Source: Chaenocephalus aceratus (lineage: Eukaryota; Chordata; Actinopteri; Perciformes; Channichthyidae). Taken from it: a stretch of DNA of 64,000 nt. The stretch lies in NCBI GenBank assembly GCA_023974075.1, contig CM043788.1:17383928-17447927 (forward strand), in the 5' to 3' direction. The position numbers and the translations under genes are program-made. The notes under the pieces are model-generated. The model was not told where the DNA came from, made no database searches, and saw only the letters and a list, made by a program, of their open reading frames with translations. The stretch's first letter is position 1. The number at the start of each line of letters is the position of its first letter. Shown one piece after another: positions 53,020 to 63,480 of the stretch.

Positions 53020-53590
53020 ATGGATCTGAGAAAAACCAAGTCTGATGTAGCCTACTCTTATTATCACCAGGATAACGGATATGGGCTTAATGACTGGATG
53101 TTTCAAAGTAGGGGAGAGGATGTTCCCGAAGAAGAGCTCTCCTCTATATCATATCCATGTAAGGTCTTTAGGACAAAAGAGGACCATGATAACATGACAT
53201 ATGAAGAATATCTTTCTTTAAAAGATGGTATTATAGATAACCTTTATAGAAACAGTATATCTCATACCACTTGGCAAGATCGCAAACGACAATTAGCAGA
53301 AAAGAAAAAGAAAAAGTAAAGAAAAACGAAGAAAAAGCAAAAGCAAAATGAAAAGGAGAAGAAAAATGAAAAGCAAACGCAGAATGCGAATGAAAAGAAA
53401 AGGGGCCATAGGACGGAAAACGAAAAAGACAAAAAGAAGGAAGGTGAAAAGAAAAAGGAACAAAGTGAAGAAATTTAAACTAGAGGATGGTGTTGTAGAG
53501 CCATTACCGGATCATAATAATCTTATAGATCATCTACCGCTAACCGACTGCTGCGAATGTGTTGAACAAATACCAAAAGCAATATAAAAA
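53020..53590 (+). pseudogene. Small-cluster gene 5: Lys/Arg-rich protein, frameshifted
   Basis: The first frame (53020-53319) codes 99 residues starting MDLRKTKSDVAYSYYHQDNG, acidic in the middle (GEDVPEEELSS) and ending in a lysine run. A second frame (53348-53587) continues with an extremely basic Lys/Arg stretch and ends with an acidic, Cys-containing tail (EDGVVEPLPD, DCCECVEQIPKAI). The purine-rich junction is slippage-prone, so the two parts were probably one gene of about 190 residues. A strongly basic middle suggests nucleic-acid binding. No family recognised. Confidence 0.5.
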
Positions 53591-53677
53591 AAAAAACAGA
53601 GCATACAATGAGAGCACATCATACACTTTAAATGTTTCGTTTACAATACTATTACTATATATGAAAGCAAAAAATAG

Positions 53678-55652
53678 ATTGAAGCCTTGCCGTAGATTGA
53701 AGCCCTGTTCGCGGGGACGCGCAAACGTGACGTCATCGCCTGTATTGAGCGTTCGTCTAGTTTAATAAGCTTTTCTCTCTCTTTTGAATGATATATTTCC
53801 CATCAGATTAAACAGCAAACGGCTGAATAAATCATGTGCATACAATTGCGAGGAGGCTCGTTTTCAGGACACTTTTCAGATAGTTACAATCTTCGTATTG
53901 GAACAAACTTCCGTTTTTGAGTGCAGTCCCACTCTGCTATGTTCCTCCACAGAACAGACAATGACAGGATAATATGTCATTTGTCAGTATAGTCCTATTT
54001 CTTAAAACCTTCTCTGTTGTTTAAGTGTCTGATAACCACGAATAGTATGACAGTAATGATATCACATATGTCAGACACTGTGTTATTTTCAAGCAAGCCT
54101 AAAAGATAATGTGTTCAAACTGGCTTCACTCGCTTTAATTGCTCCTTTGAATGTAATTTTCCTCTGTGGTTTCCTACTCAACACATGTTTGTATTGTAAT
54201 GCCACTCATATTTTATTTTTTATTGTATTTTAAGGTGACATTGAATGCTTTGAAAGGTGCCCTAAAATAAAGTGTATTATCTTATATCTGTGCCTATATC
54301 ACACTATTAATGTTCCTTATTTCAGATCTGCACTGTTCTCAATAACATGTTCAGCAGAGCAGGTATTTCTCCTGCCAGATATGGCACCCCCCCTACAACT
54401 TTGTCCAGGACAGTCACAACTTCACCAAAATCACACTGGTGGTGCATGTTCCCCTCTAGTTTATGCTCACCAAAGCATTTTACTCTGGGCCCAGCAGTTG
54501 AAAAACTAAAGAGGAGGTTCCATATCCGGCAGTGCAGTTGTTAGAGCTGCCGGATTTTGAAGCGCCCCCTGTAATTTTGGCCAGGATAGTCACAATGTCA
54601 CCAAAATCACACTGGTGTTGCCTGTTCCCCTCTAGTTTATGCTCACAAAAGCATTTCACTCTGGGCCCAGCAGGTACAAAAATAAAGAGGAGGTTCCATA
54701 TCCGGCAGTGCAGTTGTTAGAGCTGCCGGATTTTGAAGCGCCCCCTGTAATTTTGGCCAGGTTAGTCACAATGTCACCAAAATCACACTGGTGTTGCAGC
54801 AAACACCAGTGTGATTTTGGTGAAGTTGTGACTATCCTGGACAAAGATATAGGGGGGGTTCCAAATCCGGCAGGAGAAATGTCTGCTCTGAACATGTTAT
54901 GTAGAGAACAGTGCAGATCTTCCCTATTGACACCAGGATTAACCTAGTCTAAAATAAGGAACATTAATAGTGTGATAGAAAATGAAATGTAATGTAATAG
55001 AGGCACAGATATAAGATCAATAATACACTTTATTTTAGGGCACCTTTCAAAGCATTCAATGTCACTTTAAAATACAATTAAAAAAAAATATGAGTGGCAT
55101 TACAATACAAACATGTGTTGAGTAGGAATATATAAAAATGATATTCAAAGGAGCAATTCAAGTGAGTGAAGCCAGTTTGAACACATTATCTTTTAGGCTT
55201 GATTGAAAATAACACAGTGTCTGACATGATCATATATGTGATATCATTACTGTTATATATCATTGCTTACTATTCGTGGTTATCAGACACTTAAACAACA
55301 GAGAAGGTTTTAAGAAATAGGACTATACTGACAAATCACATATTATCCTGTCATTGTCTGTTCTGTAGGAAGGAGGAATATAACAGAGTGGGACTGCACT
55401 CAAAAACGTAAATTTATTCCAATACGAAGATTGTGACAGATCTGAAAGACGTGTCCTTAAAACGAGCCTCCTCGCAATTGTATGCACATTATTTATTCAG
55501 CCGTTTGTTGTTTAATCTGATATATCATTCAAAAGAGAGAAAAAAGCTTAGAAAAGGGTGAAAAAAGCTTAGAAAACGGCGAACGCTCAATACAGGCGAT
55601 GACGTCACCTTTGCGCGTCCCCGCGAACAGGGCTTCAATCCACGGCAAGGCT
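53678..55652. mobile_element. 2-kb inverted-repeat (foldback) element with tandem core
   Basis: Left arm 53678-54444 and right arm 54803-55652 are inverted copies: GAAGCCTTGCCGT...GAAGCCCTGTTCGCGGGG outermost, CCAAAATCACACTGGTG innermost. Between them is a tandem repeat with a 187-bp unit (GGAGGTTCCATATCCGGCAG, GAGCTGCCGGATTTTGAAGC). Arms include a CRE-like TGACGTCA next to the outer end. No coding frame and no clear duplication. Its left end is about 90 bp from the end of gene 5. Confidence 0.88.
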
Positions 55653-55655
55653 TCT

Positions 55656-57499
55656 GTAGAGGCTTCTCAATTCTTAAATGTCCCCTCCTCGAGATTTAGG
55701 CCCAATCCCAAACCACTCCCTCGACCCTACCCCTCCGTGACGGAGTGAACTCCGTCTGTAGCCACACTCGCAGCTCAACGAGGCTCCCTCCTGTCAGATG
55801 GAGGGAGTAAACACAGCAGCAAGCTTTGGGACGGCCTCCCCTCTCTCCGGCAGAAACAGGAAATGCTGTAACTGTATGTAACAACGGTTTCAAATCAGCA
55901 TCTCTTAGACAAAAAGTTTAAATGAATAACTCAAATAAAACTCCAAACATCTTTCATTGTGTTTCAAAGCTCTTTTAGTTTTAAACCTGATGTTTATAAG
56001 CTTCTTAGTTTTTGCAACGGTCTGTAAATATACACAACTTTATAATAAAATGCACACATGCATTTACCTTTTTCTAGACTAAACACAGGTTTGATCCTAA
56101 GTTAAAAACATATGAGGTTATCATGAGGTTGTTAACATCACAGTTTATCAGTGGATGTTTGCTGGAACTACTTGTAAACAGCGTGTTTCCTGACGGACAC
56201 ACACAGCGTGACTCCGGTCAGGTAGAGACCGGTCTCAAGTCAGCACCGCTGCAGACTCGCTGTTTGAGGGCTTGATAGCCCACTCCCCTTCCACACTCGT
56301 TGCTTTGGAACAGCCCTCAATATGGCGGACCCTCCGCGTGAACGCGCAAACGGAGGGGTAGGGTGTAGGGGTAAGGTGTAGGGGGCGGTTTGGGAATGGG
56401 CCTTAGTCCCGCCCACAGGAGATGCGAGCGGAGGACCGAGGAGGGGAACCGAGGAGAGAGGAGGGGAAGCAACAGACGTTTAAAGAAATGAGAACTCCTC
56501 TCCTCTGAGCGGTCATATTAAAGAGACGTCCGTTCATTATTACGTGGCAACAGCTGCATCAGCTGTCGAGTGTTTTGTCATATTTTATAATCTCTGTTAG
56601 ATCAGCTGAACATTGTTCCCCCACATATTTACTTTGAATTAATTGAGAGTGCGGTATAATGAGACAATAACAGGCTACAGATGCGGACACACACACACAC
56701 ACACACAAATATATGTATATAAATATATACAATTTAAAGTATGAGATCACTCTCATAATAACGTAACACAATCAGAGACTGGATATACCCCCCCCCCCCT
56801 CTCTGGTCGCTGAAATGGGGAATTGAAATTACGGGCCAAAAGTTGTATTTGCAAGTATTAAAAGTAAGCAGAGGACACCAAACCAACTGAGACCTGTCTG
56901 TCCGCCGCATCTGCGCACTGTACAACACACATCTACACACTGTACAACACGCACCGACACTGTACCACACACACCTACAGCTCCTAAAGCATAATCAGGC
57001 TACAGCCGTTGTGTATTTTATTATGTGAAGCACTAAATGTTCTTAGAAAAATATCGACTCTTTGTAGATATCTACTAAACTAAAGCAAATAAAGAGAGTA
57101 GGTCTGTTATACTGAGTGATATATATTTTACACACTGCTCTGCTTTCTGGGCCTCACAGCTGTTCTCACTGTAAACATCGCGTTGCGATGAGAGCAGTTT
57201 CTAAAATAATATCCAGGGGATGCATGCAGAGCTGTCATTGGCTGAGATAAGTCCGGCCGTGCGTCACGCCTCCACCGTTCCCGGAAATGCATCCGCGGAG
57301 GAGCCGTGGAGGAACCATCAGTGTATCCTCGGTTATAGCTCCTCCAGAGAGCCTCCTCGACGCTTGATCCTCGGTCCTCGGTGTGCATTTAGAGAAATGA
57401 GACGTCCTTCAAAATGGCGCGCTGAAATTCATTTCCGGGTCACTACCGGAGGACCGAGGAGTCGAGGAGTTGAGGAGGGGAAATTTGAGTATTGAGAAG
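55656..57499. mobile_element. Family-C MITE with nested 704-bp MITE
   Basis: Ends TAGAGGCTTCTCAATTC / GAGTATTGAGAAGCCTCTA, with CTG at 55653-55655 and 57500-57502 as a possible 3-bp duplication. Without the insert it is 1137 bp, the same as the outer copy at 10666-14073 and highly similar to it. Confidence 0.85.
55699..56402. mobile_element. PIF/Harbinger-like MITE, TTA duplication
   Basis: Ends GGCCCAATCCCAAACCAC / GGCGGTTTGGGAATGGGCC with TTA at 55696-55698 and 56403-56405. Removing it restores GAGATTTAGTCCCGCCCAC as in the copy at 10727. The CCCTCCGTTTGCGCG and GGGGTAGGGTGTAGGGG blocks form inner inverted repeats. TTA duplication and GG-start ends are typical of PIF/Harbinger. Confidence 0.93.
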
Positions 57500-57502
57500 C
57501 CT

Positions 57503-59158
57503 CTACTGTACCACACACACCTACACACTGTACCACACACACCTACAGCTCCTAAAGCATATAATCAGGCTACAGCCGTTGTGTATTTTATTATGTGAAG
57601 CACTAAATGGTTTTAGAAAAATATTGACTCTTTGTTTGTAGATATCTACTAAACTAAAGCAAATAAAGAGAGTAGGCCTGTTATACTGAGTGATATACAT
57701 TCTACACACTGCTCTGCTTTCTGCACGGACCTCACAGCTGTTCTCTCTGGAAATATCACGACGCGATGAAAGCCGTTTCTAAAATAATATCCAGGGGATG
57801 CATGCAGAGCTGTCATTGGCTGAGATAAGTCCGGCCGTGTGTCACGCCTCCACCGTTCCCGGAAATGCATCCGCGGAGGAGCCGTGGAGGAACCATCAGT
57901 GTATCCTCGGTTATAGCTCCTCCAGAGAGCCTCCTCGACACTCGATCCTCGGGCTGAAGTCGAATAGTCCATTTAGCTTAGGAACCTTCCTAAAGGAGTG
58001 AAATGACCCGGAAGTCCCTCAGTGGCAGCCATGATAAGTGCCGTTCGAATTCTCTAGAATGATGAGAATGATAGGAAAGGAGGTTTCAAACTTCCTTTAT
58101 AACCTCCTTTAGCTTAGGAACCACTGGACCTCCCTAACCGACAGGAGAAGCGAAAATGCTGCCCCACAATGCCTTGCAGCCGCAGCATTTGCCGTCACTC
58201 AACAGTCGGCCGTTCACGGAAACAACCGATTATGACCGAGAAATGATATCATGAAAGTTACGGTGCTTATTAAGCATTTTAAAACATAGGTAGTAAGTTG
58301 CCAAAGTGCTTTGTTTTGAACGTTCATCAGTATTATAATCAAAAAGAGAAATATGAACGTTAGTTTTCACTGAAGTTATCAAATAAAGTCAACATTTCAG
58401 TCTTTACTGAGCTGTGTGGGGTTTGTTCAACTTTTAAAAGATGTTTGAATGGTGATATACACAGTGATAGATGTTAAGGACTAACGTTTATAATAAATAC
58501 ATCTGTATTGATTTTAAGATCTTTAGTTCATACAATCATACGTCGTATTGGGATCATTTGTATTAATGTGGACCGGAGGGAGAGGGTGACGAGCATAAGT
58601 TTCACTTTCCTTTTTTATTTCAATTCCAACTTTGGTCATGAAGAATATGTTTCTCTGTTGTCCACGTTCATAAAGCAAAGCAACAGCTTCAGAGCACGGT
58701 GCAGAGTCTCTAGATGAGTTTACAGTAGTCCCTCGTTCTTATTAAACATCCATGTTGTCGTCCGCTGTATAGAAAACTGTGGTTTCCATAGTTTCCCCAC
58801 AGCAGCAGACGCACACAATGACGTCCGCTGGCGCATCATAAACACGTCGGATAGTGAAAGTGCATTCGGATTCTCTAAAGTACCGCAGTCTTTTCTCCTA
58901 AGTCCTTTTGAATTCTCCTATCCACTATCCCTTAACCCCGTGACGTTTCACTCAGAGGTCAAGGAATAGATGATAGGGTTAGAACTTAGGAGCTGATTTT
59001 TAAACTATCCGACTGCAGCCTCGGTCCTCGGTGTGCATTTAGAGAAATGAGACGTCCTTCAACATGGCGCGCTGAAATTCATTTCCGGGTCACTACCGGA
59101 GGACCGAGGAGTCGAGGAGTCGAGGAGTCGAGGAGGGGAAATTTGAGTATTGAGAAGC
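57503..59158. mobile_element. Partial family-C copy, tandem duplicate of the right half
   Basis: 57503-57951 plus 59021-59158 repeat 56940-57499 (TGTACCACACACACCTACA to GAGTATTGAGAAGCCTCT). The left half is absent. It is split by the MITE at 57952-59020. Confidence 0.85.
57952..59020. mobile_element. MITE with GGCTGAAGTCGAATAGT ends
   Basis: Ends GGCTGAAGTCGAATAGTCC / AAACTATCCGACTGCAGCC (inverted, three mismatches in 17) with TCG at 57949-57951 and 59021-59023. Inner blocks TTTAGCTTAGGAACC and the CCTAAGT string near the right are also inverted. No transposase. Confidence 0.85.
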
Positions 59159-59162
59159 CTCT

Positions 59163-59749
59163 TGTCACTACCCGATCCGTCCCCCTGCCCGATCGGTACT
59201 GCGCATGTGCGAGATGGTCCGCCATATCGGACAACTCCGGACGGCAACCCAAGATGGATACTTGACACAGTGGCTTTTAGCAAAGCTCAAAAAGAAAACT
59301 CGAGAGAGATGAGTTATTGTTAATACAACGTGACTTCACTATTATTTAACAACTCTTTTTATTGGGTTCTTTTATTTGGGGTTAAGTACATTGTCAGAAT
59401 AAGTGAGAAATGATTTTAACTTCTGTTAGACAGCTATCATACTGAATACATATTTACTGTGAATGTATGCAAAAATGTATGGCATATGGCTGTCTAACAG
59501 AAGTTAAATTCATTTCTCACTTATTCTGACAATGTAGTTAACCCTAAATAAAAAAAACCCATAAAAGAGTTGTTAAATAATAGTGAAGTCACGTTGTAAT
59601 AACAATAACTCATCTCTCTCGGTTTTTCTTTTTGAGCTTTGCTAAAAGCCACTGTGTCAAATGTCCATCTTGGGTTGCCGTCCGGACTTCCGGACCATCT
59701 CGCACATGCGCAGTACCGATCGGGCAGGGGGACGGATCGGGTAGTGACA
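59163..59749. mobile_element. Near-perfect palindromic MITE
   Basis: TGTCACTACCCGATCCGTCC at the left is exactly complemented at the right, and both arms (about 270 bp) remain nearly identical through CATCTTGGGTTGCCGTCC, GTTAAATAATAGTGAAGTCA and CTGTCTAACAGAAGTTAAA, leaving a loop of about 60 bp near 59420-59490. The duplication is unclear. Confidence 0.9.
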
Positions 59750-60540
59750 GCTTCAACCTACGGCACCTCTAAACACCGAAAACCGGTTCTTAGCTGACCC
59801 CACTTTGCTGCCCGGCAAGAACCAAGAACCACGCTCACATCAGAAGGGGGCGAGATTAACCTGAGCCATAATAACAGTTTATGGCGAGTACGGAAAATGA
59901 AAGTTGTAACAAGCAGTGGCGCTGAGCAAAGTGACTAGAACTCAACCACACACTTGTAAAAAAATAACACACTTTATAAAGTCAGGCAACACTAACCAGG
60001 CTTCCTGTGATTCTGTTTATTTGTACCTTACTTTTACCATCCGTTCGCTGCTATTGATCATTGTGGAGAGCAGGCAGACGTTTTGTTTTGTATTATCGCA
60101 TCAGATGGAATCAATACATGGGCTGCACAGGTTGTGCTGTCGGACTATCACAAGTAGAATCATAATGAGAAGGTAAAATGTCCCTGTAGAAAACGGCTTA
60201 TGCCACAATAGGATAGCAACAAGTAGTCAAGATAGTCAGTTTAGCTTCGGTTGCTGTTGCATAACTGCGGTCAACTCAGCCGTTTCTGTTCTCTCGTGTT
60301 CGCTTGGTCAAATCAGCAGCTATTCATTTTTGAGTGCGCAATTAATAGCGCCTTTACGGTAATCGCTGTACAAGAGTAAAATAATCCATGTTTTGTTCTG
60401 CTTTATTTGCAATAAAAGTCATTTGTACCATACATTCTTAATAAAAACTGACACTGTTTGACTGCAACAATAAAATGAAGTAGGCTACTTTTACTGTGTA
60501 CTTTTTGGGTAATAGGCCTACTCTCTCAAAGTCGCCTCCT
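59750..60540. other. Intergenic DNA, unassigned
   Basis: Contains CAGTGGCGCTGAGC near 59925, reminiscent of a hAT terminus but unpaired. No gene seen; the frame at 59916-60176 has no recognisable content. Confidence 0.4.
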
Positions 60541-61720
60541 GAGAAGAAAATCATGCCACCTGCTATATTTGATGAGATAAAATTATTTGTATCCATAAAT
60601 TCTTAATAAAATTGGTACTGTTGGACTCAGTACTACTTGGACTACTCCCACAAGTACAATAAATTATTTTTACTGTGTACTTCTTGAGTAATCCTTTGGC
60701 AAACTCCCCTCCTGAGTACAATAATTCATGTATTCTGCTATATTTGATGAGGGATAAAAAGATTTTTTGCAACAAGTTCTACATGAAATTGATACTGTTG
60801 GAGTCAGTACTACTTGGACTACTACCACAAGTACAAGTGTTTGAGAAATCCCCTGTCAAACTCCCCTCCTGAGTAGAATAATGCATGTTTTCTGCTATAT
60901 TTAATGAGCATTAAAAGCGTTCACAATACTGGAAGGCTGTGGCTCAGTGGGTAGTGTGCTGGACTTCGAATCAGGGGAGGACACTTCACCCCAAATTGCT
61001 CCTGTGGGGATTGTCCACAGTACTGAATGTAAGTCGCTTTGGATAAAAGTGTCTAACAAATTACATGTAATGTACAGATAATGTTAGACAGAGTATTGTA
61101 TATGGTAGACAGATGACATCAACACTAGATCCACTAGATCAGTACTCCAGCAGCAGCATCGTTACCCCTTGGAAAGTCTTTAGAGACTATCCTGGATAGC
61201 TGTTCACAACTTTCCTTCAGCACAGTGACACACCCCTGTCACTCTTGTTGGCCTCTTATGATGCTGCTAAAGTCCTTCTACTGCACATTTTTAAGACTCC
61301 AATACAGGCATTTGTACTGTATGTGTTTGGAGAAATGACACAATAAATGGCCCAGATTTGTACACATCGAAATCTTGTAGTGCAGGAAGAAATACACACT
61401 GGCTAAGCCTGCAGGTGATATAGGCTTTGTTTTTGCAATATTTATTCAAAGGTCACTTCTTATTTAAATAAATATCTGAAATATAGATATTATCTATTAT
61501 CAGCAGAATACATGAAAGAATGTACTCAGGACAGGAGTTTGACCTAGTATTACTCAAAGTACACAATAAAAGTACTTCATTGTATTTGGGGTATAGTCTA
61601 ACAAGTACAGAGTCCAACAGTAAACAAATTATTAAGAACTTATGGATACAAATAATTGTATCTCTCATCAAATATAGCTAAAGTGGCATGATTTTCTTCT
61701 CAGGAGGGGACTTTGAGAGA
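60541..61720. mobile_element. Inverted-repeat element with SINE in its loop
   Basis: 60520-60880 holds tandem units (ACTCAGTACTACTTGGACTA, TCCCCTCCTGAGTA...TGCTATATTTGATGAG) and 61500-61720 holds the same motifs inverted (CATCAAATATAGC, GTACAGAGTCCAACAGT, CTTCTCAGGAGGGG, TTTGAGAGAGTA). The ends are about GTAGGCCTACTCTCTCAAAG and CTTTGAGAGAGTAGCC. No coding frame. Confidence 0.65.
60934..61072 (+). repeat. tRNA-derived SINE with L2-type tail
   Basis: The head has an A box (TGGCTCAGTGG, 60940-60950) and a degenerate B box (ACTTCGAATCA, 60963-60973), followed by an unrelated middle and the tail GTAAGTCGCTTTGGATAAAA (61029-61048) ending in TTACATGTAATG. The tail matches the 3' end of the L2 LINE at 26990-27072, as expected of SINEs mobilised by L2 machinery. 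Confidence 0.88.
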
Positions 61721-61881
61721 GTAGCCACCAGTGTAACCAAAGATAAGTCTGGCTACCATTGATGGCTGAGCTGGCCAAATCAATGTTATGGAATGACATA
61801 TATAGCTTTAAATAAAAAGACAAACACTTTTGCCCACGTCAATTTAACAGAAAATATTACCCAGTTGAAGGAATCAAGTGT

Positions 61882-62034
61882 GAAACGAAAGTGAAGGCAC
61901 ATTTATCCCCTCCCCCCCCCCCCCCTTCTTCTATGTGACAGAGTAGGTTTTCATTCGTGGGAAACGAGAGAAAACAGAGAATGCTGTTGTTCTGATCCTC
62001 CCTTAGTTTCCATTACCGGAAAACGAAAGTCAAG
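61882..62034 (+). promoter_or_regulatory. Three ISRE-like elements
   Basis: GAAACGAAAGTGAAG (61882-61896), GGAAACGAGAGAAAAC (61960-61975) and GGAAAACGAAAGTCAAG (62018-62034) all match the ISRE core GAAANNGAAA or nearly so, in the same orientation, 70-310 bp upstream of the first exon. They suggest STAT1/2-IRF9 or IRF binding and induction by interferon. Confidence 0.75.
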
Positions 62035-62080
62035 GCGCGACGAGGCAGTTCATGAGATTTATGCCTTAATGCCCCGCCCG

Positions 62081-62106
62081 TTTTATCAGCAGTGAGCATT
62101 TAAAGC
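62081..62106 (+). promoter_or_regulatory. TATA-like boxes of the 62-kb gene
   Basis: TTTTATC at 62081 and CATTTAAAGC at 62098 lie at the right distance from a start of transcription near 62110-62135. Either could be the TATA box. Confidence 0.5.
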
Positions 62107-62195
62107 TCTGTGCTCAACAACATCCCATCATTTACAGCAACACTGAAGATACACATCACTTTACAGAACTACAGAGGAAACAGCTGAATGATGAG
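62107..62195 (+). CDS. First exon of an unidentified, probably interferon-inducible gene
   Basis: A purine-rich leader ends in ATGATGAG|GTGAGT: a start codon at 62188 (or 62191) followed at once by a consensus donor, leaving 8 nt of coding sequence, phase 2. A first exon that carries little more than the ATG behind ISREs is an arrangement known from IFIT genes, among others. I see no second exon in 62196-64000, so the gene is not identified and the reading is an inference from the promoter, the leader and the donor. Confidence 0.5.
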
Positions 62196-62679
62196 GTGAG
62201 TTGCTGATTCAGGATTTCATTGTAAAAGTAAATCATAAGTAACATTGGGAAAATGGATGTCTTACTATTGAGTTATTGGAGAATATTTTTGCGTTATGTA
62301 TCCTGAAAGTTACCCAATCCGTTCCTTCTTAATTCTTAATTTACTTCTTCGATTTATGCCAGGTCTAAAGGAATTTTAAAATTATGTAGGCCTATTTCTT
62401 TTTCTTTTCTTTAATAATCAGCCTATTAATGTATTTGTGGTTATGTTTCAGCGGGAGGAAAAATGCTAAATCCATCTGTTTTTTTTAATTAACTATTGTA
62501 TTTCCCTTAGTCACAGTTACATTTCCTGGCTCTTTGTTCAACTTTGTTGCTCAATGTCATAACTTTCTCCCTACCACCCTATACCTTAGCTGGTATAGTG
62601 GCTGGGCCACTCACTCGAGGTGAGGTATATTGCCTCATAAGTTAGCAAAATTAATCAAATGTAGGTAAATTATGCTTAA

Positions 62680-63476
62680 CCCTTATGTTGTGTTCGGGTC
62701 TCCCGTGACCCGTTTCAAGTTAAAATGATATAATAACTATGCTCTAGTTTTTTTTATCTGAACAAGGCTTCATGATATCCTCCATAACAGCTAAACACTA
62801 CAAAAATTATTTTGACAATTTTAGCCAAGTCTGAAGGTCTCTATAAAAAATAAAGTGTATAATTGGGTTTTCGGGTCTGGGAAGGCCCAGCAGCATTGTT
62901 GTGGGTGACTCTGGGTCAAATTTGGCCCAATCAGGATTCATCTTTGACTTTAGATGCCCCAGCCCCACCCCCTTCATCTGTAACAATTTAACACAAGCAC
63001 ATACACACACAAGCACGTACACGCAAGCATGTACACGCACACACACAAAGATACACACTTCAGCTTTTTTTTCCTTTTTTTTCCAGCATGTGGGTCAATT
63101 TTGACACGTAATACCACAGAGGTTACTGTAGTTAATAATATAAAGTTGTAAAAACTTTTTGGGGGGAAATTGTATTCGAATATTAGTCTATTAGTCAGAT
63201 AACATAATTATACACTTCTTCACTATAGGGAATATAATGAGTGAATTTAATCATATTTCTTACTTAAATATGTGGTGTAATGTGTTTTGGGGCCATCAAA
63301 TAAAATTACAGCAGGATTGTACGGTTATGAATGCATAATAAGTTAGTTATGATGTAGTTAAAACAATATTGGATGCTAATCATTATTTTTGAGTGTTTTG
63401 GACTGAGATACATCATGGGTCAAAATGTACCCGCGAACACCATGAACGGTAACAGCTTTTGAACACAACACAAGGG
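62680..63476. mobile_element. piggyBac-like MITE (CCCTTRTGTTGTGTTC ends)
   Basis: TTAA at 62676-62679, ends CCCTTATGTTGTGTTCGGG / GAACACAACACAAGGG, TAAA at 63477-63480 (a mutated TTAA). Subterminal GACCCG and GGTCAAAATGTACCCGCG motifs repeat. A common fish element type. It lies in the putative intron 1 of the 62-kb gene. Confidence 0.88.
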
Positions 63477-63480
63477 TAAA

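Noticed and set aside
54347..54800. CRISPR-like array or coding tandem repeat
   Set aside because: Vertebrate nuclear DNA; a 187-bp tandem repeat without spacers inside a foldback element. Frames across it are not consistent between units.
56350..56385. Telomere-like repeat (GGGTAGGGTGTAGGGG)
   Set aside because: Not TTAGGG; it is part of the inverted repeat of a MITE.
60934..61005. Functional tRNA gene
   Set aside because: Only A and B box remnants are present; no cloverleaf can be drawn and an L2-type tail follows, so it is a SINE.
62807..63104. Frames in both directions over CA-rich DNA
   Set aside because: Inside a piggyBac-like MITE and a CA tract; no conserved protein content.
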